A stretch of 64,000 bases of DNA from Ferranicluibacter quercicola (GTDB lineage Bacteria > Pseudomonadota > Alphaproteobacteria > Rhizobiales > Rhizobiaceae): contig NZ_JAJOZR010000011.1 in assembly GCF_021168455.1 (NCBI RefSeq), positions 1-64,000 of the forward strand, written 5' to 3'. The notes under the pieces were generated by a model that did no database searches, was not told the origin of the DNA, and worked only from the letters and a program-made list of their open reading frames with translations. Positions within the stretch are counted from its first letter, which is position 1; each line of letters starts with the position of its first letter. Shown piece after piece: positions 1 through 8,842 of the stretch. Made by a program: the position numbers and the translations under genes.

Positions 1-97
1 AAAAGGCCGATAAGGCTTCTGACCATGCAGACCTTTTCAAGGGTTCCTACTAACTTGTAACAAAACCACTTCAAGTGGTCCAAGCGCAGCGTCCCAA

Positions 98-118
98 ACC
101 TCCGCCTCTGGCGGAGGT
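98..118 (-). terminator. Stem-loop downstream of the molybdopterin oxidoreductase gene
   Basis: A perfect 9-bp inverted repeat (ACCTCCGCC / GGCGGAGGT) with a 3-base loop lies 30 bases past the stop codon of the gene at 149-823. Read on the minus strand the stem is followed by only a short T run, so a rho-independent terminator is likely but not a strong one. A smaller palindrome (ACCACTT-C-AAGTGGT, 65-79) lies beyond it. I see no gene in bases 1-148. Confidence 0.5.
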
Positions 119-148
119 CTATGACTTGTTCGGTCGATCGAGGGTTTC

Positions 149-823
149 TCAATCGTCGGAATAGCGCTGCTCCCGCCACGGGTCGCCCAGCATGTGATAG
201 CCGTTCTTCTCCCAGAAGCCGGCGCGGTCACCGGTCATGAACTCGATCTTCGTCAGCCATTTCGCGCTTTTCCAGAGGTAGAGGTGCGGCACGATGAGGC
301 GGGCGGGTGCGCCGTGCTCACGCGTCAGCGGCTGGCCCTCCCAGTCGGTGGCGAGCAGAGCCTGTTCGCTCGCGAAGTCGGCAAGCGGCAGGTTGGTCGT
401 ATAACCGTCATAGCTCGTCAGCATGACATAGGTCGCTTCGGGCTTCGGCATGACTAGGTCCAGCAGGTCATGCGTCGAGACGCCCTTCCAGCTGTTGTCG
501 TAGCGCGACCACGTCGTGACGCAGTGGATGTCCGATAGGAATTTGCTCTGGGGGAGGGCCTTCAGCTGCGCCCAGTCGAGCGTCACGGGATTTTCGACGG
601 CGCCTTTTAAGGTCAGCGACCAGCTTGCCGTCTCGACGATGGGATGCTGGCCGAGGTCGAGGACGGGCCAGTTCTTGACGAGATGCTGGCCGGGCGGCAG
701 CCGGTCGGTTTCCGAGCGCGAAACCTGTCCGGTCAGGAATTTGCCTTCCTCCGCCCACCGACGTTTAGAGCGGGTCAGCTTGGTGTCGTCGGAAAGGTCT
801 TCCGGGGGATCGATATCCGGCAT
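149..823 (-). CDS. Sulfite oxidase-like molybdopterin-dependent oxidoreductase
   Basis: The 224-residue protein looks like the molybdopterin (Moco/MPT) domain of the sulfite oxidase family, of the single-domain cytoplasmic type. Visible features are the SDIHCVTTWSRYDNSW stretch, whose Cys is the expected molybdenum ligand, then GYTTNLPL and the GAPARLIVPHLYLWKSAKW segment, all typical of the fold. There is no Tat or Sec signal and no heme or dimerisation domain, so it is probably soluble. The start was set at 823 because AGGAG lies 8 bases upstream; an in-frame ATG at 844 has no such site. The physiological substrate cannot be told from sequence. Confidence 0.85.
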   Translation of the reverse strand: MPDIDPPEDLSDDTKLTRSKRRWAEEGKFLTGQVSRSETDRLPPGQHLVKNWPVLDLGQHPIVETASWSLTLKGAVENPVTLDWAQLKALPQSKFLSDIHCVTTWSRYDNSWKGVSTHDLLDLVMPKPEATYVMLTSYDGYTTNLPLADFASEQALLATDWEGQPLTREHGAPARLIVPHLYLWKSAKWLTKIEFMTGDRAGFWEKNGYHMLGDPWREQRYSDD

Positions 824-902
824 GTCATTCTCCTGACCGCGCATCTGAGGGGCCTATGGTCGTCCGTTCCCTATGCTTTCGTCAAGGAGCCGATGGCGCC
901 GG

Positions 903-1160
903 TCACGCGGGCACCTTGGATGTCGCCAATATGCCGGCCTCGCGAGCCGCAGCCATGAAGGACGCCTGTGCCTTGCGCGGGCTCAAAATGCCGTCGAGGG
1001 CATCCATGCAATGCTGGAGCGCGATGCGATAGGCTCTGCCGACGTGTCCGGCGGGCCAGCCACGCAGAAATTCCAGCGCGTCCCATGCGGATGCGATGAT
1101 AAACTCCTGGCTCTGCTGGAGGATGATCCGGACGGGGGTCGGAAAGTGCTTGTAACTCAT
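903..1160 (-). CDS. DUF982 domain protein
   Basis: A small 85-residue protein starting MSYKHFPTPVRI matches the DUF982 pattern I know from rhizobia: a short beta N-terminus, a WDALEFLRGWP helix, a GRAYRIALQHCMDAL helix, and a C-terminal FMAAAREAGI helix. DUF982 proteins occur in many paralogues in rhizobial genomes and have no assigned function. The start at 1160 follows a GAGG motif; a longer reading from 1235 would add 25 residues that look unlike the family. It is a single gene between two unrelated minus-strand genes. Confidence 0.75.
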   Translation of the reverse strand: MSYKHFPTPVRIILQQSQEFIIASAWDALEFLRGWPAGHVGRAYRIALQHCMDALDGILSPRKAQASFMAAAREAGILATSKVPA

Positions 1161-1286
1161 ACGCGCCTCGCATGCTGTCTGCCGTGCGCGTGCAAAACTC
1201 GTTGCGGAGATTTTGGTTCCGTTCTCGGTTAACAAAAAATTCTTGAAGAGAAACAGTGCGTTGTCCTGCCATCTCTCTTTCCCGTC

Positions 1287-2021
1287 TTAAGGGAGAAGAA
1301 CGTCGCGAAGCTCGTTTGCGCGGCGAATGCGCAGGTCCAGGTCGGCCTCGATATGATGAATATGGTGCACCATCAGGCGGCCGGCGCGATCCAGCTGACC
1401 GGCTTCGATGGCGTCGACGATCTGCGTATGCTCGTTGTGGCCGCAGCTCGAGGCCGTAGATTGTCCGTAGAGCGCGATGACGAGGGACGAGCGTGCGATG
1501 AGCTCGTCCATGAAGCGCTGCATCACGGCGTTTCCCGTCATCGCGGCGATCATCAGGTGGAAGTCCCCGGAGGCCTTGATCTCAGCCCGGCGGGCGCTCT
1601 GTCCGCGCTCGGTCATCAGGCGGCCCTCGTCGACCAGTTGCTCGCGGAGCTGCCGGAAATGGGTGGGCGTCATGTGGCGCGCCGCCTCCGCCAGAATGCC
1701 GGGCTCGATGATGCGGCGGGTCGCGAAAATCTGGCGGGCTTCTTCCGGCGAGGGGTTGGCGACGAAGGCGCCGCGATTGCGCTCGACGGTCACGAGCCCT
1801 TCATGCGCCAGAGCCTGCAGGGCGCCGCGCACCAGCGTTCGGCTGACGTTGAACAGGGCGCCGACATCCGTCTCCGTCAGCTTCGTGCCCGGCATCAGCC
1901 GCCGATCGACGATCGCGTCGCGGATGGCGTCGCGAATGGCACGCTGGCTGCCGTCGATCCCGGTACCATCGGCGTCGGGTCGGGCGATCAGGGTTTCCGG
2001 TTTCGTCTGGCGATTGTCCAT
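1287..2021 (-). CDS. GntR-family transcriptional regulator with FCD domain
   Basis: The 244-residue protein has an N-terminal winged helix-turn-helix (AIRDAIVDRRLMPGTKL, then SRTLVRGALQALAHEGLV) and a helical FCD ligand-binding domain with the expected metal/ligand positions (for example the DFHLMIAAMTGN and HNEHTQIVDAIEAG motifs). It is divergent from the ABC transporter operon starting at 2266, so it probably controls that operon and itself, with the ligand being the imported compound or a catabolite. The start at 2021 (MDNRQTKPE) is chosen because the upstream 32 residues of the longer frame are AT-rich intergenic sequence; no clear ribosome site is visible for either start. Confidence 0.85.
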   Translation of the reverse strand: MDNRQTKPETLIARPDADGTGIDGSQRAIRDAIRDAIVDRRLMPGTKLTETDVGALFNVSRTLVRGALQALAHEGLVTVERNRGAFVANPSPEEARQIFATRRIIEPGILAEAARHMTPTHFRQLREQLVDEGRLMTERGQSARRAEIKASGDFHLMIAAMTGNAVMQRFMDELIARSSLVIALYGQSTASSCGHNEHTQIVDAIEAGQLDRAGRLMVHHIHHIEADLDLRIRRANELRDVLLP

Positions 2022-2085
2022 AGTCGCGTAATCTAATGCAAATGATCGTGCGACAGAAGGGCTTTTCGTATCCGGAAAACTTCTG

Positions 2086-2099
2086 AATTGTATACGATC
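2086..2099. promoter_or_regulatory. Candidate GntR (FadR/VanR-type) operator
   Basis: The sequence ATTGTATACGAT at 2087-2098 is a near-palindrome centred on GTATAC, a core common to operators of FCD-type GntR regulators. It lies in the 244-bp divergent promoter region between the gntR gene and the ABC operon. The call rests on motif and position only. Confidence 0.4.
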
Positions 2100-2265
2100 T
2101 GGCGGATTATTTTGCACAATAGATGAAAAAATAGGCGTTTTTGATTGCGCTAACGAAACGGGCTCCGATGGTTCCGCCGGTTTTCGTTTAGAAACAGTCC
2201 GCTAACGACTGCCCGACGAACTGGCACAGTTGATGCATTCTCTTGGAAACGACAGGGGAGCCATC

Positions 2266-3354
2266 ATGACCAAAGCGGCAGAGATCGACATCGTATCCGT
2301 TTCCAAGATCTATGGAAGCACCACGGCCGTCCATTCCATCAGCCTCAAGATCCCGTCCGGCAGCTACTGCTGCTTTCTTGGGCCATCCGGCTGCGGCAAG
2401 ACGTCGACGCTTCGGATGATCGCCGGGCACGAGACGATTTCCTCGGGCGACATCCGTCTCGGCAACACGGTCGTGACCGACCTGCCGCCGGCCAAGCGCG
2501 GCACGGCGATGATGTTCCAGTCCTACGCCCTGTTCCCGCATCTCGACCTCATCGACAACGTGGCTTTCAGCCTGAAGATGAAGGGTGTGGAGAAGGAGGA
2601 GCGTCGCGCGAAGGCGCTGGAGATGCTTCGGCTGATGCAAATGGAGCCCTACGCCAACCGGCGCCCGGCCCAGCTTTCCGGCGGGCAGCAGCAGCGCGTC
2701 GCGCTCGCCCGCGCGCTGATCACCGATCCGGAAGCGCTGCTGCTGGACGAGCCGCTGTCTGCGCTGGACCCGTTCCTGAAGATCCGCATGCGGGCGGAGC
2801 TGAAGAAGCTGCAGAAGAATCTGGGCATCACCTTCGTGCATGTCACGCACAGCCAGGAAGAGGCGATGGCGCTGGCCGATATCATCGTCATCATGAGCGA
2901 CGGTCGCATCGAGCAGGCGGCCAGCCCGCGCGAGGTCTTCGAGCGGCCGGCGACAGCCTTCGTCGCCCGCTTCATGGGCGATCACAACGTGCTCACCGGC
3001 CGCGTCATCTCCAGCGCCGGGGGCGTGCTGACGCTGCAGGTGCCGGAGGGACAGACCTTTACCGTCGCGGGCGAGGGACGGGAAGCGGGGTCTCCGATCG
3101 ACATCGGCATCCGCACGGACCGTGTCCGCCTGTGCGAACCGAGCGAGAAGACGCTCGGCTTCAACGGCGTCGTTTCCAACGTCGAATATCGCGGCGCCTC
3201 GGTGAAGATCACCGTCATGGGTGCAGGTTCCGAGGATTTCACCGTCATCGCCACCGATGCGGATTATTTCGAAAAACCCGTCGCCGTGGGCGATGCGGTT
3301 TCCCTGAGTTGGGGCCTGGAGGACGCTGTCCTCCTGGGTGCCATGGCTGCCTGA
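2266..3354 (+). CDS. ABC transporter ATP-binding protein, PotA/PotG-like
   Basis: The 362-residue ATPase energises the importer encoded by the next three genes. Walker A is GPSGCGKT at residues 39-46, the Q-loop is in MMFQSYALFPH, the signature LSGGQ is at 137-141, Walker B is ALLLDEP at 157-163, and the C-terminal third is a TOBE-like domain, as in spermidine/putrescine and iron(III) importers. The start at 2266 follows GGGGAG; the upstream ATG at 2230 has no ribosome site. It is first in a five-gene run with the binding protein, two permeases and a racemase. The substrate is not certain: the family mostly takes polyamines, but opines, thiamine-like and amino-acid-derived compounds also occur. 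Confidence 0.9.
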   Translation: MTKAAEIDIVSVSKIYGSTTAVHSISLKIPSGSYCCFLGPSGCGKTSTLRMIAGHETISSGDIRLGNTVVTDLPPAKRGTAMMFQSYALFPHLDLIDNVAFSLKMKGVEKEERRAKALEMLRLMQMEPYANRRPAQLSGGQQQRVALARALITDPEALLLDEPLSALDPFLKIRMRAELKKLQKNLGITFVHVTHSQEEAMALADIIVIMSDGRIEQAASPREVFERPATAFVARFMGDHNVLTGRVISSAGGVLTLQVPEGQTFTVAGEGREAGSPIDIGIRTDRVRLCEPSEKTLGFNGVVSNVEYRGASVKITVMGAGSEDFTVIATDADYFEKPVAVGDAVSLSWGLEDAVLLGAMAA

Positions 3355-3401
3355 CTTGCCAGAATACCGACCTGTCTAACCAGAATAAAAGGGAACAGAG
3401 T

Positions 3402-4697
3402 ATGACCGAGACCAAGACCACGAAGACGGCGACCGGCATCAGCCGCCGCACGCTGATGAAGACAGGGGCTGCGGCCGTCGGCGCCATTGCCGGCTCCGGC
3501 GCCATCACCGGTTTCCCCACAATCTGGGCGCAGAACCCGATCACGCTGCGCCAGTTCGGCACCGGCGTTTCCAACATCAATGCCATCGCCGAGAAGTGCA
3601 AGGCCGACCTCGGCATCATGCTCGAGATGACGGCGACCGACTCGGATGCCGCTGCCCAGCGCGCCGTGACGCAGCCCGACAGCTACGACATCGCCGACAT
3701 CGAATACTGGATCCTGAAGAAGGTCTTCCCGGCCGGCGTCATCCAGCCGATGGAAATCTCCAAGCTGAAATATTACGACCAGATCGTGCCGCTGTTCAAA
3801 ACGGGCAAGCTGACGCCGGACAGCGTGATCGCGCAGGGTACGGCGCCGCACACCGTCGGCTTCGTGGAAAAGGCCGGCGACAAGACGTTCGCCAAGTCCG
3901 AAACCGGTCTCTTCACGATGGTCCCGACCATCTACAATGCCGACACGCTCGGCATCCGCCCGGATCTCGTCGGACGCGACATCACCTCCTGGGCCGACAT
4001 CATGGACCCGGCCTTCAAGGGCAAGACCTCGATCCTGAACATTCCGTCGATCGGCATCATGGATGCCGCGATGATCATGGAAGCACTCGGCAACATCAAA
4101 TACGCCGACAAGGGCAACATGACCAAGGCGGAGATCGATGCGACGATCGACTTCCTGATCAAGGCGAAGCAGGACGGCCAGTTCCGCGCCTTCTGGAAGT
4201 CGTTCGACGAGTCGGTCAACCTGATGGCATCGGGCGAGGTCGTCATCCAGTCCATGTGGTCGCCGGCCGTTGCCGCCGTCCGCTCCAAGGGCATCGCCTG
4301 CAAGTATCAGCCGCTCAAGGAAGGCTACCGCTCGTGGGGCGGCGGTCTCGGCCTTGCCGCGCATCTTCAGGGCGCGCAGCTGGATGCGGCCTATGAATAC
4401 ATAAACTGGTACACCTCCGGCTGGGTCGGCGGCTATCTCAACCGCCAGGGTTACTATTCCGCCGCCATGGACACGGCAAAGAAGTTCATGACCGAGGACG
4501 AGTGGGGCTACTGGATCGAGGGCAAGGCCGCCAAGGGCGATATCATGTCTCCGGAAGGCAAGGTCATGGAAAAGGCCGGCGCCGTTCGCGATGGTGGCTC
4601 CTTCGAGGAGCGCATGGGCAAGGTCGCCTGCTGGAACTCCGTGATGGACGAGGACCGCTACATGGTTCGCCGCTGGAACGAGTTCATCGCTGCCTGA
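3402..4697 (+). CDS. ABC transporter periplasmic substrate-binding protein (PotD/PotF-like), Tat-exported
   Basis: The 431-residue protein begins with a twin-arginine signal (SRRTLMK at residues 14-20, then a weakly hydrophobic A/G-rich stretch ending near IWAQ), so it is expected to fold before export. The rest is a type II periplasmic binding fold of the polyamine-binding class. It follows the ATPase gene by 47 bases and precedes the permeases. A Tat leader on a PotD-like protein is common in alphaproteobacteria. Ligand identity is open. The 214-bp gap to the permease gene holds a repeated palindrome that may lower downstream expression. Confidence 0.88.
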   Translation: MTETKTTKTATGISRRTLMKTGAAAVGAIAGSGAITGFPTIWAQNPITLRQFGTGVSNINAIAEKCKADLGIMLEMTATDSDAAAQRAVTQPDSYDIADIEYWILKKVFPAGVIQPMEISKLKYYDQIVPLFKTGKLTPDSVIAQGTAPHTVGFVEKAGDKTFAKSETGLFTMVPTIYNADTLGIRPDLVGRDITSWADIMDPAFKGKTSILNIPSIGIMDAAMIMEALGNIKYADKGNMTKAEIDATIDFLIKAKQDGQFRAFWKSFDESVNLMASGEVVIQSMWSPAVAAVRSKGIACKYQPLKEGYRSWGGGLGLAAHLQGAQLDAAYEYINWYTSGWVGGYLNRQGYYSAAMDTAKKFMTEDEWGYWIEGKAAKGDIMSPEGKVMEKAGAVRDGGSFEERMGKVACWNSVMDEDRYMVRRWNEFIAA

Positions 4698-4728
4698 TGT
4701 GGTGGGGGTCGCACATGCGGCGCCCCCT

Positions 4729-4880
4729 CGACCCTGACCCTTTCTCCACTCGCGGGGAGAGGGGATGTGCCTCGCTTCACCTCTTGATAGAGGCAGGCGG
4801 ATGGCCACGACCTTCCTTCTCCCCGCAGGCGGGGAGAAGGTGCCGGCAGGCGGATGAGGGGCAGCCTTCTCACTCCGCTG
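4729..4880. repeat. RIME-like intergenic palindromic element
   Basis: This stretch between the binding-protein and permease genes holds a perfect 12-bp palindromic stem (CCTTCTCCCCGC-AG-GCGGGGAGAAGG, 4815-4840), a second related segment at 4741-4760 (CTCGCGGGGAGAGGGG), and the tail GTGCCGGCAGGCGGATGAGG. This arrangement resembles the Rhizobium-specific intergenic mosaic elements known in many copies from rhizobial genomes. Only one copy is seen in this window, so the repeat nature is inferred from recognition. Confidence 0.6.
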
Positions 4881-4911
4881 AGCTTGAGTTCTCAACGGAG
4901 ACGACCGCACC

Positions 4912-5832
4912 ATGGCGACCATCGCTGCAAGCAAGCCGACACCGGCGCCGGATGCGCGGGTGCGCACGCCGAAATCCTTCCGCCTGCCGCCGCGGGCCAT
5001 ATCCTACCTGCAGTCGGCGCCGCTGATCGCCATTCTCGGCTTCTTCTTCCTGCTGCCGATCCTCATGATCCTTGTCGTCAGTTTCTGGGATTACGATTTC
5101 GCGGGGCTCTATCCCGATTTCCTCACCATGAACTACGAGGAAACGCTGGGGTCCTGGGTCACCTGGAAGACCTATCTGAACACCCTGAAATACACGGTCG
5201 TCGTCTGGGCGCTCACGACCTTCATCGGCTTCTGGGTCGCCTATTTCCTCGCCTTTCACATCCGCACGACGACCATGCAGATGGTGCTGTTCCTCGTCTG
5301 CACCGTGCCGTTCCTCACCTCCAACATCATCCGCATGATCTCGTGGATCCCGGTTCTCGGGCGCAACGGGCTGGTGAATTCGACGCTGATCGAGATGGGG
5401 ATCATTCCCGCGCCGATCGAATGGCTGCTCTATTCGGAGTTCGCCGTCATTCTCGCCATGGTGCATCTGAACACGCTGTTCATGGTGACGCCAATCTTCA
5501 ACACGCTGATGCGGATCGACAAGTCGTTGATCGAAGCGGCGCGCGATGCGGGCGCCACCGGCTGGCAGATCCTCTGGAACGTCATCATTCCGCTCGCCAA
5601 GCCCGGCATCGCCATCGGCTCGATCTTCGTCGTCACCCTGGTCATGGCGGATTTCTCGACCGTGCAGGTCATGTCCGGGGGGCAGAGTGCGTCGGTGGCG
5701 CTGATGATGCGCAACCAGATGTCGCTGCTGCAATATCCGGCCGCCGCCGCCAATGCCGTCGTGCTGCTGATCGTCGTGCTGCTGATGGTGGCGGCGATCC
5801 TGCGCGTCGTCGATATCCGCAAGGAACTGTGA
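4912..5832 (+). CDS. ABC transporter permease (PotB/PotH-like)
   Basis: The 306-residue inner-membrane protein has about six transmembrane helices, beginning with a long hydrophobic segment at PLIAILGFFFLLPILMILVV, and the cytoplasmic EAA loop that docks on the ATPase (IEAARDAGATGWQILWNVIIPLAKPG). It pairs with the permease that starts one base after its stop codon. It belongs to the importer with the ATPase at 2266 and the binding protein at 3402. Confidence 0.9.
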   Translation: MATIAASKPTPAPDARVRTPKSFRLPPRAISYLQSAPLIAILGFFFLLPILMILVVSFWDYDFAGLYPDFLTMNYEETLGSWVTWKTYLNTLKYTVVVWALTTFIGFWVAYFLAFHIRTTTMQMVLFLVCTVPFLTSNIIRMISWIPVLGRNGLVNSTLIEMGIIPAPIEWLLYSEFAVILAMVHLNTLFMVTPIFNTLMRIDKSLIEAARDAGATGWQILWNVIIPLAKPGIAIGSIFVVTLVMADFSTVQVMSGGQSASVALMMRNQMSLLQYPAAAANAVVLLIVVLLMVAAILRVVDIRKEL

Positions 5833-5833
5833 C

Positions 5834-6655
5834 ATGAGCCACGAAAAACGCACCTTCGAATTCTACGTGCTCGCCGCCTTCTTCGCGCTGTTCGTGCTCT
5901 TCCTCTACGGCCCGCTGTCGGCGGTCCTCATCCTGTCCTTCCAGGGGCCGAACGGCGGATTGACCTTCCCCATGAACGGCGTGTCGCTGCGCTGGTTCTA
6001 CAATCTGTTCGAGCAGCAGGCGGTCGGCAATTTCGGGGCGTCGTTCCGGCGGTCCTTCTCGCTCGGCATTATGGTCATGATCGTCAACGTGCTCGTGTCG
6101 CTGCTGGCGGGCCTGGCCTTCCGGCGCAAGTTTCGCGGCTCGACCACGCTGTTCTACCTGACGGTCGCCAGCCTCGTTGTGCCCTCCATCATCATCTCGC
6201 TCGGCATCGGCGTCGTCTTCCAGCAGTTCGGGCTCAAGCCCGCCTGGTATTCCTCGGCCTTCGGCGCGCACCTCACCTGGACGCTGCCCTTCGGCGTGCT
6301 GATCATGTTCGCCGTGTTCAACCGGTTCTCGCCGGCCTATGAGGAGGCGGCGCGCGACCTTGGGGCCAGTTCTTGGCAGACCTTCCGGCATGTCGTGCTG
6401 CCGATGATCGCACCGAGCCTGATCGGCGTCGGCCTCTTCGGCTTCACGCTCTCCTATGACGAGTTCGCCCGCACGCTGATGACATCGGGCACCTACAACA
6501 CGCTGCCGCTCGAAATCTACGGCATGACGACCAACGTCACCACGCCGGTGCTCTACGCGCTCGGCACCGTCACCACCGTCTTTTCCTTTACCGTCATTCT
6601 GCTGGCGCTCGGCATCATCCTGATGCTCGGCCGCAAGCAGGCCAAGCTGGTCTGA
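5834..6655 (+). CDS. ABC transporter permease (PotC/PotI-like)
   Basis: The 273-residue second permease has about six membrane helices and an EAA loop (YEEAARDLGASSWQTFRHVV). Its ATG lies one base after the stop of the first permease, so the two are probably translationally coupled. Together with its partner it forms the heterodimeric membrane channel of the importer. The racemase-like gene begins eight bases downstream, which ties that enzyme to the imported substrate. Confidence 0.9.
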   Translation: MSHEKRTFEFYVLAAFFALFVLFLYGPLSAVLILSFQGPNGGLTFPMNGVSLRWFYNLFEQQAVGNFGASFRRSFSLGIMVMIVNVLVSLLAGLAFRRKFRGSTTLFYLTVASLVVPSIIISLGIGVVFQQFGLKPAWYSSAFGAHLTWTLPFGVLIMFAVFNRFSPAYEEAARDLGASSWQTFRHVVLPMIAPSLIGVGLFGFTLSYDEFARTLMTSGTYNTLPLEIYGMTTNVTTPVLYALGTVTTVFSFTVILLALGIILMLGRKQAKLV

Positions 6656-6663
6656 TCCCTCGC

Positions 6664-7404
6664 ATGCGCATCCTCGTCGTCAATCCGAACACCACCGTTT
6701 CCATGACCGAAAAGGCGGCGGAGGCCGCGCGCCTCGTCGCCGCCACCGGCACGGAGATCATCGCCGCCACCGCCGCCATGGGGCCCGCCTCGATCGAGGG
6801 GCATTATGACGGTGCGCTCGCGCTGCCGGGCCTGCTCGATGCGATCCGGGCGGGCGAGGCGGCGGGCGCGCAAGCCGCCGTCATCGCCTGTTTCGACGAT
6901 ACGGGGCTCGATGCCGCCCGGTCGCTCGCCTCCATTCCGGTGCTCGGGCTCTGCGAAAGCGCATTGGTGACGGCCGGCTTCCTCGCGCAACGCTTCACCG
7001 TCGTCACGACGCTGGAGCGGTCCCGCGTGCTGCTCGAAAACCTGACACGCCACTATGGCTTCGGCGGACGGGCCAAGGTTCGCGCCGCCGACATTCCCGT
7101 GCTCGACCTGGAAAAAGAGGGATCGGGCGCGCTCGACAAACTCCGCCACCAGATCGAACGGGCGCTTGCCGAAGACGGCGCGGAGGCCATCGTGCTCGGC
7201 TGCGCCGGCATGGCGGATCTCGCCTACGAGCTGCAATCCATCTATCATGTGCCGGTGGTCGACGGCGTCTCCGCGGCCGTCAAGCAGGCCGAGGCGCTGA
7301 TCGCCCAGAGGCTGACGACCAGCAAGCGCGGCTCTTACGCTGCGCCCCTGGCCAAGCCATATGCCGGCATGCTCAGTGGTTTCGCACCCGCGGCCTCTGC
7401 CTGA
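6664..7404 (+). CDS. Hydantoin/aspartate-glutamate racemase family protein
   Basis: The 246-residue protein matches the hydantoin racemase branch of the Asp/Glu racemase superfamily, cofactor-independent enzymes that use two cysteines as acid and base. Both are present: Cys76 in VIACFDDTG and Cys180 in VLGCAGM, at the spacing expected for HyuE-type enzymes. The N-terminus MRILVVNPNTT is typical. It is the last gene of the transporter operon, only eight bases after the permease, so it probably acts on the imported compound, such as a hydantoin, allantoin or related amide. No hydantoinase or carbamoylase is nearby, so the specific reaction is an inference. Confidence 0.8.
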   Translation: MRILVVNPNTTVSMTEKAAEAARLVAATGTEIIAATAAMGPASIEGHYDGALALPGLLDAIRAGEAAGAQAAVIACFDDTGLDAARSLASIPVLGLCESALVTAGFLAQRFTVVTTLERSRVLLENLTRHYGFGGRAKVRAADIPVLDLEKEGSGALDKLRHQIERALAEDGAEAIVLGCAGMADLAYELQSIYHVPVVDGVSAAVKQAEALIAQRLTTSKRGSYAAPLAKPYAGMLSGFAPAASA

Positions 7405-7534
7405 TCGGCGCATTCTCCAAAGTCCAAGCTCCATCCGACAAACCCGCGCGCCGCATATCCTTTCGCGCCGTTCTTTCTATATTGTCCGAGCGAACGACCG
7501 GACCTGTGGTCCTGAGATGAAAAAGAGGGACGGC

Positions 7535-8836
7535 ATGGAACGGGATGCGGATGTGATCGTGGTCGGTGCCGGCTTCACGGGGCTGGCGGCCGCGCAGGCG
7601 CTGGTGGATCGCGGCCTGTCGGTCATCGTTCTGGAGGCCCGCGCCGAGGTTGGCGGGCGCGTCCGCTCGTTCGAGACATCGGACGGGACGCGGCGGGATG
7701 CCGGCGGGCAGTTCGTGTGCGATGACATGCCGGAGGTGATGGCGCTCGTGCGGGCGGCGCGGCTGGAGACCGTGGAGAGCCGCTGGAAAGGTGCCGCGAC
7801 GACCGTGTCGGCGACGCCGTCGCGACGCGCATCGTACCGCGACAATCCGCTCTATGCGCGGATGGAAGCGGCTGATCCGACCGATCCCGCACTCGCCGGT
7901 CTCTCCATCGCTGACTGGCTGGACGGACAGGATGTGCCGGCAGCGGCCAAGCGGGATTTCCTCAGCATGGTGCACGGGCTCTGGTGCCTTCCGGCGGATG
8001 TCATCCCCTTCTGGTATCTTGTCGACAGCGACCGCCGGAATACCGCCGAGATGTCCGAGCTGCAATATTTCCTGAGGGACAGCGCCGCCTCGCTGGCCGA
8101 CGCCATGGCCGCGCGCCTGCGGTCGCACGTTATCCTGTCCGCGCCAGTCTCCCGCATCCGCAGGCGTGAGGAGCATGTCGTCGTGGAGACGGTGGAACGG
8201 CAGTTGACAGCGCGGCATGTGCTCGTCGCCGTGCCGCCGGTGCGTGCGCGCGACATCGTCCAGGAGCCGCCGCTGCCGGTGCCGCTGGCGCGCGCGCTCG
8301 GCTGCTGGCGGAGCGGCGCCGTGATCAAGATCCTGCTGCGCTACGGCGAACGGTTCTGGTCGCCGTCCGTTTCCTCCGGTGTCTCGTGGGAGGATGTCGG
8401 CGGGCTCTACGCCTTCGACGTCAGCCTGGATGCCTCGCATGCGGCCTTCGTGGTGTTCGTCGGCGGGCCGCTTGCGCTCGACTGGCGGGCGCGGGGCAGG
8501 GCGTTCATCGAGCAGACGGTGCGCGCGCGCATGGGTGAGCTGCTGGGGGCCGACGCGCCGGAGCCTGTCGAGTTCATCCTGCACGACTGGACGGATGATC
8601 GCTGGAGCGGCGGTGGCTATAGCGATGTGATCGTCGATTTCGCCGCCCACGATGCCGAGGCGCTTCTGCGGCAGGGCGCCGGCCGCGTCGCCTTTGCGAG
8701 TTCCGAGCTGTCTCCGTCCTTCCCGACATACATCGAAGGGGCGATCGTGGCCGGGCGGCTCGCCGCCGGGCAGATCGCGGATGCGCTGGCCAACGAGGAC
8801 GTGGCGACGGCAGCGAGCGTCGAACGGGCGCGGTGA
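7535..8836 (+). CDS. FAD-dependent amine oxidase (flavin monoamine oxidase family)
   Basis: The 433-residue protein starts with a Rossmann FAD-binding motif (VIVVGAGFTGLAAAQAL), followed by the VLEARAEVGGRVRSF motif characteristic of amine oxidases, and ends with a second FAD-contacting stretch near YIEGAIVAGRLAAGQI. It probably oxidises a primary or secondary amine to an aldehyde or imine with release of peroxide. The start at 7535 has GAGGGA upstream. It lies 130 bases after the racemase-like gene in the same direction and may be part of the same catabolic unit, but a separate promoter is possible. Confidence 0.85.
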   Translation: MERDADVIVVGAGFTGLAAAQALVDRGLSVIVLEARAEVGGRVRSFETSDGTRRDAGGQFVCDDMPEVMALVRAARLETVESRWKGAATTVSATPSRRASYRDNPLYARMEAADPTDPALAGLSIADWLDGQDVPAAAKRDFLSMVHGLWCLPADVIPFWYLVDSDRRNTAEMSELQYFLRDSAASLADAMAARLRSHVILSAPVSRIRRREEHVVVETVERQLTARHVLVAVPPVRARDIVQEPPLPVPLARALGCWRSGAVIKILLRYGERFWSPSVSSGVSWEDVGGLYAFDVSLDASHAAFVVFVGGPLALDWRARGRAFIEQTVRARMGELLGADAPEPVEFILHDWTDDRWSGGGYSDVIVDFAAHDAEALLRQGAGRVAFASSELSPSFPTYIEGAIVAGRLAAGQIADALANEDVATAASVERAR

Positions 8837-8842
8837 CGCAGG

